Below are positions 17,864 through 26,274 of a stretch of DNA of 64,000 bases, piece by piece. Where the stretch lies: the NCBI RefSeq assembly GCF_016793825.1, contig NZ_JAEULM010000052.1:62001-126000 (forward strand). The letters run 5' to 3'. The notes under the pieces are model-generated. The model did no database searches. It worked only from the letters and a program-made list of their open reading frames with translations, and was not told where the DNA came from. This DNA comes from Sphingopyxis sp. (lineage in GTDB: Bacteria > Pseudomonadota > Alphaproteobacteria > Sphingomonadales > Sphingomonadaceae). Numbering within the stretch: the stretch's first letter is position 1; every line of letters begins with the position of its first letter. The position numbers and the translations under genes were made by a program.

Positions 17864-18355
17864 ATGGTCGATCCCATCCTTTTTCGAGCAGGCATGGCCC
17901 GATTGGGCGCAGCAGTGTGCGTCATTTCCACGGACGGACCAGCCGGTCGACGCGGGTTTACCGCGTCGGCCGTCTGTAGCGTCACCGACGAGCCGCCGAC
18001 GCTCATCGTCTGCGTCAATCGCTCTGCCGCGACGAACGCTGTGCTGAAGGCAAATGGGGTGCTTTGCGTGAATATTCTCACGGGGCAGCATATCGGAATG
18101 GCAGACCTTTTCGCTCGATCGGAAGTGCTCGACCGTTTCGCAGATGACTCGGCGTGGACAACCCTGTTCACCGGAGCCCCCGCGCTGAGGGATGCCTTGG
18201 CATCGCTCGACTGTCGCATCTCGGAAGTGAACGAAATCGGTACGCATAGCGTATTTTTTTGTCAGGTTGAATCGATGCGCCTGCTCGATCGGATGGAAGG
18301 CTTGGTCTATTTTGACCGGTGCTACCATCGTCTCTCACCGAGCACCGCGGCATAG
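17864..18355 (+). CDS. Flavin reductase family protein (HsaB/HpaC-like)
   Basis: The 163 residues form the split-barrel flavin reductase domain. GFTASAVCSVTDEPPTLIVCVN near residues 31-52 is the flavin-binding signature and NILTGQHIGMADLF the following helix. Such enzymes reduce FMN or FAD with NAD(P)H and hand it to a separate monooxygenase. The only oxygenase in the window that needs such a partner is the HsaA-like enzyme at 5114-6340, 11.5 kb away on the other strand, so the two-component system appears split. The 273 bases before this gene hold no recognisable gene. Confidence 0.88.
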   Translation: MVDPILFRAGMARLGAAVCVISTDGPAGRRGFTASAVCSVTDEPPTLIVCVNRSAATNAVLKANGVLCVNILTGQHIGMADLFARSEVLDRFADDSAWTTLFTGAPALRDALASLDCRISEVNEIGTHSVFFCQVESMRLLDRMEGLVYFDRCYHRLSPSTAA

Positions 18356-18648
18356 TCTTTCCGACCGCGACATCGTGCTGAACAAGGCGATCCCGCAAGA
18401 AGTGCGCACCGCCTTTTTCGGGTTTCTCGCCTCGTCGCAAAGCTACCGAGCAGGCCCGTCGCTGAATACCGAACGGGCCCACAAGGTCGATTAGCGGCGA
18501 TCCAAGGATCTCGAAGCCGCCAGATAGCCGCGACCGCCAATCAGGAGCGCGGCGAGCGGCGCCCCTACACCACTTGCGGACTGGGGAAAGCAACCGATCA
18601 TCCGGGAATCTCGACGCCGAGGCTGTCCGTACAGAGCAGGACAGGAGA
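18356..18648. other. Intergenic stretch between flavin reductase and tRNA-Cys
   Basis: No gene is supported here. A short minus-strand frame (18491-18601) would encode about 36 residues with a hydrophobic AALLIGGRGYLAAS segment, but no ribosome binding site or family supports it. No clear terminator hairpin with a T run is visible. The stretch separates the catabolic block from core genes. Confidence 0.4.
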
Positions 18649-18722
18649 TGGAGGCCCGAGCCGGAATCGAACCGGCGTGCAAGGATTTGCAGTCCTCTGC
18701 GTCACCACTCCGCCATCGGGCC
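18649..18722 (-). tRNA. tRNA-Cys (anticodon GCA)
   Basis: Read on the minus strand, the acceptor stem GGCCCGA pairs with TCGGGCC. The anticodon loop is CTGCAAA (anticodon GCA) in the stem AGGA/TCCT, and the T arm is GCCGG-TTCGATT-CCGGC. The discriminator is T, as expected for cysteine tRNA, followed by an encoded CCA. Total length is 74 bases. The 3' end points toward the catabolic region on the left, the orientation used by integrative elements that insert at tRNA 3' ends. Confidence 0.95.
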
Positions 18723-18885
18723 TCGAGCGCAGATTTGCGTGGAGATAGCGCCCCTAGCGATTATGCTCCGCCACTGCAATCCGATTGTTTCGCAATTTCA
18801 GCCTCGTTTCGTCGAACCCCGACCGCACTGCGGACTTGGCGGCATTCCCTTTGCCAGCTATGCGCGGCGCGATGCGGGAGCACGG

Positions 18886-18907
18886 CTGTATTAGTATTGC
18901 AATACAG
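18886..18907 (+). promoter_or_regulatory. Palindromic operator candidate upstream of pcm-tolC
   Basis: CTGTATT (18886-18892) and AATACAG (18901-18907) form a perfect inverted repeat with an 8-base spacer. Inside it GTATTGCAATAC (18894-18905) is itself a perfect 12-base palindrome. It lies 60 bases before the ATG of the pcm-like gene. The symmetry and size suit a TetR-type or similar dimeric regulator controlling the pcm-tolC transcript. The regulator is not identified. Confidence 0.45.
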
Positions 18908-18967
18908 CGTGGCTTGGGCTACGGCTGCCTGCAAAGCTTTGGATCCCAGGGAATCGGAAACGGAACG

Positions 18968-19630
18968 ATGGCAACGAAATTGAGCGAGATTGGTGCGGCG
19001 GACATGCGCGCGGCGATGGTCGACAGTCAGCTCCGGACCAACGATGTCATCGATCCCGCCGTGGTCGGTGCGATGGGCGCGGTCGCGCGCGAGGCGCATG
19101 TGCCGGCCGCGCTGTCGGGTGTCGCCTATATGGACCGCGCCATCGCGATCGGCGAAGGCCGCGTGCTCAATCCGCCGCTGGTCACCGGGCGCCTGCTGGT
19201 CGCAGCCGAAATCCGGCCCGGCATGCGCGTGCTGCTGATCGGCGCCGGGACCGGCTATACCGCAGCGCTGCTCGCAAAGCTTGGCGCCGAGGTCTACGCC
19301 GTCGAGGAACAGGCCGACCTGCTCGCCGTCGCCCGCACCGCCGCTCCCGACGAGGCCATCCACTGGATCGAGGGACCGCTGAGCGCCGGTGCGCCGAAGG
19401 CCGCGCCGTTCGACCGTATTGTCATCGACGGCGCGATCGAAACGCTGCCCGACGCCATCGCGGCGCAGCTTTCCGAAAATGGTCGAATCGTCGCCGCCTG
19501 GCGCGAAGGCAATGTCGCGCGGCTGGTCCAGGGCGTGAAAGCCGGCGGCACGATCGCGATCCGCGCCTTCGCCGACATGGATGTCCCGCCGCTACCCGGT
19601 TTTGCCGCGCCCGCGGGATTCCAGTTCTAA
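18968..19630 (+). CDS. Protein-L-isoaspartate O-methyltransferase family protein
   Basis: A 220-residue protein with the Rossmann methyltransferase core: motif I LLIGAGTGYTAALLAKLG near residues 81-98, then VYAVEE and FDRIVIDGAIE. The opening RAAMVDSQLRTNDV is typical of the alphaproteobacterial Pcm-like group that sits in front of tolC. True Pcm repairs isoaspartyl residues with S-adenosylmethionine; whether this divergent branch does so is uncertain. ATG at 18968 was chosen because it gives the family N-terminus; the frame continues upstream without a better start. It is 39 bases ahead of tolC. Confidence 0.85.
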   Translation: MATKLSEIGAADMRAAMVDSQLRTNDVIDPAVVGAMGAVAREAHVPAALSGVAYMDRAIAIGEGRVLNPPLVTGRLLVAAEIRPGMRVLLIGAGTGYTAALLAKLGAEVYAVEEQADLLAVARTAAPDEAIHWIEGPLSAGAPKAAPFDRIVIDGAIETLPDAIAAQLSENGRIVAAWREGNVARLVQGVKAGGTIAIRAFADMDVPPLPGFAAPAGFQF

Positions 19631-19669
19631 AGACGCCTCCCCCCTTCCCGTTTCAGGCTGATCATCACG

Positions 19670-21157
19670 ATGCACGATAAACAGAACAAGGTTGCCGATC
19701 GCCGCGCCCGCTGGCTTGCCGGCATGGCGTTGGGAGCACTCGCCATGGCTGCGCCGGCGCACGCCGAAACGCTGCAAGGGGCGCTGGCCAAGGCGTATGA
19801 GAACAACCCCACGCTCACCGGTGCCCGTGCCGGACAACGCGCGAACGACGAGAATGTCCCGATTCAGAAGTCCGCGGGACTGCCCTCGGTCGGCGCGAGC
19901 GTCGATTATCAGGAAAATCTGGTCGTCCCCGGCAACAGCTTCTTCACCCCCGGCCGATCGCTGTCGACGGGCGCGCAGGTGTCGGTTCCCATCTATCAGG
20001 GCGGCGCGGTCCGCAATGCGGTGAAGGCCGCCAAATATCGCGTCGAGGCTGGACAGGCCGATCTTCGCGCGACCGAGGCGAGTGTCTTCTCGCAGGTCGT
20101 TGGTGCCTATATGGACGTGATTCGCGACATCGCGATCGTCCAGCTCAACCAGAAGAATGTATCCGTCCTGCGCACCAATCTGCAGGCGACAAGCGACCGG
20201 TTCGAGATCGGCGACCTGACGCGAACCGACGTCGCCCAATCGCAGGCGCGCCTCGCACTCGCCGAAGGGGATCTGCGCACCGCCGAATCGAACCTGATCC
20301 GCAGCCGCGAATCCTATATCCGGCTGGTCGGCGACGCGCCGGACGATCTGCAATCGCCCCCGACGCTGCCGAACCTGCCGGCGACCGCCGAGGAAGCGGT
20401 CGCCATCGCGCTGAACAACAACCCCGATATCGATGCCGCCAACCAGCGCCTCGGCGCGGCCCGCGCCGACATCGGCGCCGCTCGCGCCACCCGCGCGCCA
20501 AAGCTGTCGGCAACGCTGACCGGCGGCTACAACAACAATCTCAATTCGATCCCTGCGGGGAACACGACATCGGACAACACCACGACCAGCACGATCGCGG
20601 GCGTATCGATGACGGTACCCATCTTCCAGGGCGGGCGGCCCTCGGCCCGCGTGCGTCAGGCACAAGCGCAGACGAGCCAGGCGATCGAAAGTTACGTCGC
20701 AGTCGAACGCGATGTCATCGCCCAGACCCGCGGCGCCTATGCCGCGTGGCAGGCGAACGAGCGAATCATCGCCGCGACCGAACAGGCGGTGGGTGCGAAC
20801 GGCCTGTCGCTTGAGGGCGTTCGTGCCGAAAACAGCGTCGGCACACGCTCCATCCTCGACATCCTCAATGCCGAACAGGAATATCTGAACACCCAGGTCC
20901 AACTCGTCTCGGCACGGCGCAATTCCTATGTCGCGGCATTCTCGGTCCTTGCCGCGATGGGCAAGGCGGAAGCGCGCGATCTGGGGGTCGAAGGCGGCGC
21001 GCTCTATGATCCCGAGGTCAATTATCGCCGCGTCCGGGGCCAGATTTTCGACTGGGCCGACGATCCGAAACCCCAGCAGGTCGCCACCGACACCAAGTCC
21101 GTCCCCGCCGCGACGGCGAACGTCCCCGCCTATGTCGAGACGTCGCCCCAACAATAG
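19670..21157 (+). CDS. tolC: TolC-family outer-membrane efflux/secretion channel
   Basis: The 495-residue precursor has a signal peptide ending at AHA (residue 32). Two internally homologous halves of TolC follow, beginning TLQGALAKAYENNPTL and AVAIALNNNPDIDAANQRL, each with long coiled-coil helices and beta strands. YQGGAVRNAVKAA and FQGGRPSARVRQAQ are the duplicated strand-helix turns. TolC trimers span the outer membrane and periplasm for type I secretion and RND or ABC efflux. The C-terminal tail after NYRRVRGQIFDW is Ala/Pro/Thr-rich. No pump genes are next to it, so it serves partners elsewhere. Confidence 0.93.
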   Translation: MHDKQNKVADRRARWLAGMALGALAMAAPAHAETLQGALAKAYENNPTLTGARAGQRANDENVPIQKSAGLPSVGASVDYQENLVVPGNSFFTPGRSLSTGAQVSVPIYQGGAVRNAVKAAKYRVEAGQADLRATEASVFSQVVGAYMDVIRDIAIVQLNQKNVSVLRTNLQATSDRFEIGDLTRTDVAQSQARLALAEGDLRTAESNLIRSRESYIRLVGDAPDDLQSPPTLPNLPATAEEAVAIALNNNPDIDAANQRLGAARADIGAARATRAPKLSATLTGGYNNNLNSIPAGNTTSDNTTTSTIAGVSMTVPIFQGGRPSARVRQAQAQTSQAIESYVAVERDVIAQTRGAYAAWQANERIIAATEQAVGANGLSLEGVRAENSVGTRSILDILNAEQEYLNTQVQLVSARRNSYVAAFSVLAAMGKAEARDLGVEGGALYDPEVNYRRVRGQIFDWADDPKPQQVATDTKSVPAATANVPAYVETSPQQ

Positions 21158-21231
21158 GGCTTGGCAAAGGCCGCCCCCGACCGGTAGAAGATGGTTAACC
21201 GCCCGATTTTCGTGGGGCACAGGGGGCAACA

Positions 21232-21657
21232 ATGGGCGACATGTCGCGAGAGCCATCGATGGAAGATATCTTGTCGTCGATTCGGCGCGTGATTGCGCGC
21301 GACGAGGCCCCCGGCTCCCGTGAGCAGCGCCCGGTCGCGGAAAGCGAGGATGTCCTCGACCTCGACGATGCGGAATCGGACGATGCACCCGCCCCCGCCC
21401 CGGCGATTCCGACCGAAGAAGAACTGGTTTCGGCGGCCAGCGCCGATGCCGCGCGTCAGTCGCTCGAGGCGCTGACCGCCGCGGTCGCGCCTGCTGCGGC
21501 GCCCGCGCCCGTCGCCACCGGCGGACGGACGATGGAAGACGTCGTTCTCGAAGCGCTCCGTCCAATGCTCAAGGACTGGCTCGACACCAACCTGCCCGGC
21601 ATGGTCGAGGCGATGGTGGCAAAGGAAATCAGCCGGATCACCGGCAAGAAATTCTGA
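21232..21657 (+). CDS. PopZ-like (DUF2497) polar organising protein
   Basis: A 141-residue protein with the layout of PopZ: a short N-terminal helix (SMEDILSSIRRVIARDE, residues 9-25), a Pro/Ala/acid-rich middle of low complexity, and a C-terminal helical oligomerisation region (VVLEALRPMLKDWLDTNLPG and following). PopZ forms the polar matrix that anchors ParB-parS in Caulobacter and related bacteria. ATG at 21232 or the third-codon ATG at 21241 are both possible. GGTTAACC occurs in the 75-base gap upstream, which may be part of a cell-cycle regulator site. Confidence 0.85.
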   Translation: MGDMSREPSMEDILSSIRRVIARDEAPGSREQRPVAESEDVLDLDDAESDDAPAPAPAIPTEEELVSAASADAARQSLEALTAAVAPAAAPAPVATGGRTMEDVVLEALRPMLKDWLDTNLPGMVEAMVAKEISRITGKKF

Positions 21658-21695
21658 CCTTCAGATCCCTCTCTGCCGCGACGCGGCGAAAGGTT

Positions 21696-22565
21696 TCAAC
21701 TCGCCCAGTCTTCCAGCAGATAGCGTGCGATCGCCAGCGGCGGCGGTGCCAGAAAACTCGCGCCCATATCGCCGGCCAGCGCCGCGCGCACCTCGGCGCG
21801 ATCGACCCACATCGCCGCTTCCAGTTCGGTCATGTCCAGCGTGAGCGCGGGGTCGCGCGCGACCGCCCGGCAACCGATCATCAGCGATGAAGGGAAGGGC
21901 CAGGGCTGGCTGGCCACATAAGAGACATCGGATACCTGGATGCCCGCTTCCTCGAAAAGCTCGCGCGCGACCGCTTCCTCCAGCGATTCGCCGGGTTCGA
22001 CGAAGCCCGCCAGCGCGGAAAAGAAACCCGGCGGAAATCCGGGCTGACGGCCAAGCAGGACGCGCCCGTCACATTCGGCGAGCATGATCACGACCGGATC
22101 GACCCGCGGGAAATGTTCGGCGTCGCAGGCCCCGCACCGGCGGCCCCAGCCGCCGCGAAAAATCTCGGTCGGCGCCGAACAGACCGCGCAAAATCCGTGC
22201 CGCGCGTGCCAGTCGACAAGGCTGCGCGCGCCGCCATAGAGCGCCGCCTCCTCGGGCGACAACAGCGGCAGCAGCCGCATCACCGTGCGCGAGCGGGCGT
22301 CGATGCGCGCGCCGGGAGCAGGCGCCCGGACAAAACGCGGCGCGCCGGCATCGTCGATCCCGAGCAGGAGCAGCGGCCGTTCGTCGGATCGGTCAAGCGG
22401 CTCCCACACCAGTCCGCCTCGCTCGCCCGGCACCGGGTCGATCCCGTCCATGGCAAGGCAGGTCGCGCGCGGATCGGCGACCGTCGCCGCAAACGCCGCG
22501 GCATCGGACCGAAGCTGGTCGGCGCGATCGATCCGCGCGCCGGTAAAGCCTAGCGGCAACGGCAT
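21696..22565 (-). CDS. nudC: NAD(+) diphosphatase NudC (mRNA decapping Nudix hydrolase)
   Basis: The 289 residues match NudC fully. A zinc ribbon with two CxxC pairs (CAVC and CGAC) is followed by FPRVDPVVIML, the Nudix box GFVEPGESLEEAVAREL continuing FEEAGI, and the NudC-specific SQPWPFPSS. The enzyme hydrolyses NAD(H) to NMN(H) and AMP and removes NAD caps from RNA. Its start at 22565 overlaps by one base the stop of the serine hydrolase gene upstream on the same strand, so the mutY-hydrolase-nudC genes are translationally linked. Confidence 0.94.
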   Translation of the reverse strand: MPLPLGFTGARIDRADQLRSDAAAFAATVADPRATCLAMDGIDPVPGERGGLVWEPLDRSDERPLLLLGIDDAGAPRFVRAPAPGARIDARSRTVMRLLPLLSPEEAALYGGARSLVDWHARHGFCAVCSAPTEIFRGGWGRRCGACDAEHFPRVDPVVIMLAECDGRVLLGRQPGFPPGFFSALAGFVEPGESLEEAVARELFEEAGIQVSDVSYVASQPWPFPSSLMIGCRAVARDPALTLDMTELEAAMWVDRAEVRAALAGDMGASFLAPPPLAIARYLLEDWAS

Positions 22566-23854
22566 CAGCGCAACAATATGTCGGCGAAGAAAGCCTTACC
22601 GAAATCGCGCTGAAACGGGAGCGCTTCGGACGGCATGTACTGCGCGTAACCACCAACCCGGTACCCGCGCTTGCGATCGACGAACGCGATCGTCCCCGCG
22701 GCACCGCCCCAGCCGTAAATGCCTTCGCCCGTCGGAGAGGTCGCGAGCGAAACGCGGCCGCCCGCGCCAAAGCCCTCACCGTCGACGAACGTGCCCTTGC
22801 GATCGACCGCATCGGACAGAAGGTTCGACATCGCAAGCCGCGCGGTCTCGGGCTTCAGGATCCGCACGCCGCCGGTTTCCCCCTCGCCGAGCAGCATCGC
22901 GAGAAAGCGGTCATAGTCGCGCGCGCTCGAAACAAGCCCGCCGCCGCCATAGGGAATCGGCGGCTTGTCGAGATAGATCGAACTTGTCGCCGGATCGATC
23001 GGCAGCAACGCACCGCCGTAGGGCGCATAGTTGGTCGTCAGCCGCCCGACGTCGGCGGCCGCCACCTGAAAGCCCGTGCTGACCATACCCAACGGATCAA
23101 AGATGCGCGCCTTCAGAAACGCATCGAACGGCTGCCCCGAAACAACCTCGATGACGCGGCCCATCAGGTCGAGACCGACCGAATAGCTCCAGCGCGTCCC
23201 GGGTTCATAGACGAGCGGCAATTTCGCAAGCCGATCGGCGAAGGCGGCCAGGCTCGGTGCCGGCGTCGCCGGCGGAAAGCCCGGAATCGGCAGCCGGCTG
23301 ACCTGCCCACCCAAGATGCCCTGCTCGTTATAAGCGTCGCGCAGCGGTCCCTTCTGGACGATACCATAGCCGAGCCCCGCCGTATGGGTCAGGAGCTGAC
23401 GCACCGTAATCGGCCCCTTGGCAGGCCGCACGTCGGTGATCGATCCGTCGGGCGTGTTCTGGACGTTCATCTTCGCAAAGGCGGGCAGGAAGTCGGCGAT
23501 CGGTTGATCGAGCTTGATCTTGCCATCTTCGACAAGGATCATCGCCGCCATGCCCGTCACCGGCTTGGTCATCGAATAGAGGCGCCACAGCGTGTCCGCA
23601 TCGACCGCTTTCGCTGAATCCATCGCCTGCGTCCCGGCGCCGAAAACATCGAGGGCCTCCTGCCCCTTGCCGATTGCGGCAAGCGTTCCCGCCAGTTCGC
23701 GCCGGTCGACGAACCCCTTGATGAACCCATAGGTCGACGGATAAAGCGCCGCGCCGTCGGCTTTCCACGCAAAGGCCGAACCGGGCAGCATCGCCCCCGC
23801 TCCGCCCAGCGCGATGCCGCCAAGCAGCGCCCGCCGCGAAACCATCATGTTCAT
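22565..23854 (-). CDS. Serine hydrolase, beta-lactamase class C/EstB family, exported
   Basis: 429 residues. The N-terminus has a twin-arginine-type signal (SRRALLGG at residues 6-13, ending near SAFA), so export of a folded protein is likely. The class C SxxK motif is Ser94-Met-Thr-Lys97, and the second motif is around YSVGLD. Members act as esterases, D-aminopeptidases or transpeptidase-like enzymes, and only some are real beta-lactamases, so a resistance role should not be assumed. It overlaps the end of mutY by four bases (ATGA). Confidence 0.9.
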   Translation of the reverse strand: MNMMVSRRALLGGIALGGAGAMLPGSAFAWKADGAALYPSTYGFIKGFVDRRELAGTLAAIGKGQEALDVFGAGTQAMDSAKAVDADTLWRLYSMTKPVTGMAAMILVEDGKIKLDQPIADFLPAFAKMNVQNTPDGSITDVRPAKGPITVRQLLTHTAGLGYGIVQKGPLRDAYNEQGILGGQVSRLPIPGFPPATPAPSLAAFADRLAKLPLVYEPGTRWSYSVGLDLMGRVIEVVSGQPFDAFLKARIFDPLGMVSTGFQVAAADVGRLTTNYAPYGGALLPIDPATSSIYLDKPPIPYGGGGLVSSARDYDRFLAMLLGEGETGGVRILKPETARLAMSNLLSDAVDRKGTFVDGEGFGAGGRVSLATSPTGEGIYGWGGAAGTIAFVDRKRGYRVGGYAQYMPSEALPFQRDFGKAFFADILLR

Positions 23855-24882
23855 GTGACTCTCTCCCGCATCTTGTCGGTCAGCTTGCGATAGAGCGTCG
23901 GCAATCCGGCCGCGTCAAGCGCCGAAAGCGGCCACCATTCGCCTTCCCCTGCGGCAAGCTGGACTTCACGGCGCACCAGAATCAACCGGAGGTCGAAATG
24001 GGTGAAGCCATGATCGACGTGGGTAAGGCCGGACTCGGGCGGCGCACGGTCGCTCCATTCATCACCGGGCAGCGCGCGCATACCGCCGAGCATGCCCTTG
24101 CCGGGGCGGCGGACGAGCCAGACGGCGCCATCGCGTTCGATCCACCAGGCCACGCCATAGCGCTGCGGCTTCGACTTCTTCGGCGGCTTCACGGGCAGCT
24201 TTTCGATGTCGGCACGCCCGCGCGCGCGGCAGTCGGCCATGACCGGACAGATGGCGCAGACGGGCGCGCGCGGGGTACAGACCGTCGCGCCGAGATCCAT
24301 CAGCGCCTGCGCGAAATCGCCCGGCCGGTCGGCCGGGACAAGAGGCGCCAGCGCGCTACGGATCTCCCGTTTCGCCGCCGGAAGCGGGGTTTCGATCAGC
24401 CGATGCCGCGCCATGACCCGCTCGATATTGGCGTCGATCACGACCGACGGCCGCCCAAAGGCGATCGCGGCGACCGAGGCCGCGGTATAATCGCCTATTC
24501 CCGGCAGCGCACGCAGGCTCGCCTCGCTGTCGGGAAAGCGCCCGGCATGATCGGCCACGACGGCGCGCGCGCACGCCAGCAGGTTGCGGGCGCGCGCATA
24601 GTAGCCAAGCCCGGCCCACGCCGCCATCACGTCGGCGTCGTCCGCCGCCGCCAGATCGACGACCGTCGGCCACCGCTCGATGAAGCGCCGGAAATAGGCG
24701 GTTACCGCCGCGACCGTGGTCTGCTGCAGCATGATTTCGGCCATCCACACGCGGTAAGGGTCGGGCACCGCGCCGCTGCGCGGCGGAATTCGCCACGGCA
24801 GGACGCGCGCCGACCGGTCGTACCAGCCCAGCAGGCGTGCCGGGAAAGTTTCGCTGGAGGGATCGGACGTCTGGACGCTCAC
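23851..24882 (-). CDS. mutY: A/G-specific adenine DNA glycosylase
   Basis: 343 residues with all MutY landmarks: catalytic Glu49 in WMAEIMLQQT, a helix-hairpin-helix ALPGIGDYTAAS, catalytic Asp150 in VVIDANIERV, and a [4Fe-4S] cluster with Cys202, 209, 212 and 218. A C-terminal NUDIX-like domain recognises 8-oxoguanine. It removes adenine mispaired with 8-oxoG. The gene is divergent from dciA with only 14 bases between starts and heads the mutY-hydrolase-nudC group. Confidence 0.96.
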   Translation of the reverse strand: MSVQTSDPSSETFPARLLGWYDRSARVLPWRIPPRSGAVPDPYRVWMAEIMLQQTTVAAVTAYFRRFIERWPTVVDLAAADDADVMAAWAGLGYYARARNLLACARAVVADHAGRFPDSEASLRALPGIGDYTAASVAAIAFGRPSVVIDANIERVMARHRLIETPLPAAKREIRSALAPLVPADRPGDFAQALMDLGATVCTPRAPVCAICPVMADCRARGRADIEKLPVKPPKKSKPQRYGVAWWIERDGAVWLVRRPGKGMLGGMRALPGDEWSDRAPPESGLTHVDHGFTHFDLRLILVRREVQLAAGEGEWWPLSALDAAGLPTLYRKLTDKMRERVT

Positions 24883-24896
24883 CCCCCGCCTATGGC

Positions 24897-25496
24897 ATGG
24901 CGGCGGCGATGGCGAAAGCAGGCAGCAACGACGGCGAGGGAGCGGATAAGAAGCCCCGGAAAAAGACCGAGGCGCGCGCGCTCAGGGAACGCCTCTCGAC
25001 AGAACGTCCCTATGAGCGCCCACGCGGCGGCAACGCGCGTGCGATCGCCGACCTTGTTCCCGAAATCGGCCGCACCGCGTTCCGCAAGTTCGGCTTTGTC
25101 CAGTCTTCGGTGGTCAGTCGGTGGCGCGAGATCGTCGGCGACCGGCTGGCCGACGTGACCCAGCCGGCAATGATCCGATTCCCGGCCGGACAGAAGGCCG
25201 GCGGGACATTGCACCTCACGATCAGCGGCGCGCACGCCCCGATGCTTCAGCATGTCGCGCCCGACATCATCGCGTCGGTCAACCGCTTCTTCGGCTATGC
25301 CGCGATCGCAACCGTCCGCATGACGCACGGCCAGGTGACGCCCGCTGCCCCCGTTCAGCCGCCGGCAATGCTGAAGCCGGTACCGGCCGAATTGGGCGAT
25401 AGTCTGCGCGACATCGGCGATCCGGAACTGCGTACCGTGCTCGAACGCATGGCGGCGGGACTGGCGGCCGCACCCAATATCCCCAAAATAAGCTAG
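24897..25496 (+). CDS. DciA-like (DUF721) DNA replication helicase loader candidate
   Basis: About 199 residues. A basic N-terminal part is followed by the DUF721 domain (roughly 45-125: IGRTAFRKFGFVQSSVVSRW, then LHLTISGAHAPMLQHVAPDI). DciA proteins with this domain load the replicative helicase in bacteria that lack DnaC/DnaI, which includes most alphaproteobacteria. Start choice is uncertain between ATG 24897 and ATG 24909. The next gene starts 15 bases after the stop. Family assignment is good; function is from the family. Confidence 0.85.
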   Translation: MAAAMAKAGSNDGEGADKKPRKKTEARALRERLSTERPYERPRGGNARAIADLVPEIGRTAFRKFGFVQSSVVSRWREIVGDRLADVTQPAMIRFPAGQKAGGTLHLTISGAHAPMLQHVAPDIIASVNRFFGYAAIATVRMTHGQVTPAAPVQPPAMLKPVPAELGDSLRDIGDPELRTVLERMAAGLAAAPNIPKIS

Positions 25497-25511
25497 GAAG
25501 ACGGTCTGATC

Positions 25512-26237
25512 ATGCCCGCATCATATCTTGCCCACCGGGTTCGCCGTGCCGCCGTCGTGGTGCTGTCCACCACCGCGCTCGTCCTGTTCACGTCGGCCGC
25601 CCCGGCCCAGCAGTCCGCGCCGCGCTGGTCGGCGACCATTGCCGAAAGCGGGATCGGCGCCTACAGCATCGGCAATCCCGCCGCGAAGGTGAAGGTCGTC
25701 GAATATTTCAGCTATACGTGCCACGTCTGCGGCGATTTCGCCCGGGCGGCGGGGGTGCCGCTGAAGACGCTCTATATCGACAAGGGTCTGGTCCAGTTCG
25801 AATATCGCAACCTCGTGCGCGATCCCATCGACATGACGGCGGCGCTGCTCGCGCGCTGCGGCGGCGCCAAAGCCTTCGCTGGCAATCACCAGGCGATCTT
25901 CGCCGCGCAGCCTGCGATCCTTGATCGCATCACCAAGGCGACCGACAAGCAGAAGAAAAGCTGGTTCGAAGGCACGACGGGCGAACGCGCACGCAAGATT
26001 GCCGCCGACACCGGCCTTACCGCGCTGATGACCGCACGCGGTTACACCACCGCACAGCAGAATGTCTGCCTCGACAATGAAGTCGCGCAGGCCGAACTCA
26101 CCGGCATGACCAATATCGGCGTCAACGCTGATCGCGTCGGGGGCACGCCCGCCTTCTTCATCAACGGCAGGCAGGCGGGCGTCACATCATGGGCGGCGAT
26201 CAAAACGAAACTCGACGCCGCGCTGAAGGGCTCGTAA
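25512..26237 (+). CDS. DsbA-like thiol:disulfide oxidoreductase, periplasmic
   Basis: 241 residues with an N-terminal signal peptide (hydrophobic 13-30, cleavage near APAQ). The thioredoxin-fold domain carries the CxxC active site Cys70-His-Val-Cys73 after VVEYFSYTC, and a cis-proline loop GGTPAFFING. A long helical insertion separates the halves as in DsbA/BdbD proteins. It oxidises or isomerises disulfides in the periplasm. It lies 37 bases before a second DsbA-like gene, and the pair between dciA and smc is usual in sphingomonads. Confidence 0.9.
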   Translation: MPASYLAHRVRRAAVVVLSTTALVLFTSAAPAQQSAPRWSATIAESGIGAYSIGNPAAKVKVVEYFSYTCHVCGDFARAAGVPLKTLYIDKGLVQFEYRNLVRDPIDMTAALLARCGGAKAFAGNHQAIFAAQPAILDRITKATDKQKKSWFEGTTGERARKIAADTGLTALMTARGYTTAQQNVCLDNEVAQAELTGMTNIGVNADRVGGTPAFFINGRQAGVTSWAAIKTKLDAALKGS

Positions 26238-26274
26238 AAGCCCGCCAAATCTTATTTGCTGGAGAAGTCCGATC

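Noticed and set aside
18491-18601. 36-codon hydrophobic minus-strand peptide downstream of tRNA-Cys
   Set aside because: A short hydrophobic stretch exists but there is no start context or homology that I can support.
19592-21565. A 657-codon minus-strand frame opposite tolC
   Set aside because: Same cause: it runs opposite a certain tolC gene and shows no domain.
22565-23854. Antibiotic resistance beta-lactamase
   Set aside because: Only the SxxK esterase-type motif and the class C-like fold are visible. The family is mostly esterases or peptidases, so a resistance claim is not supported.
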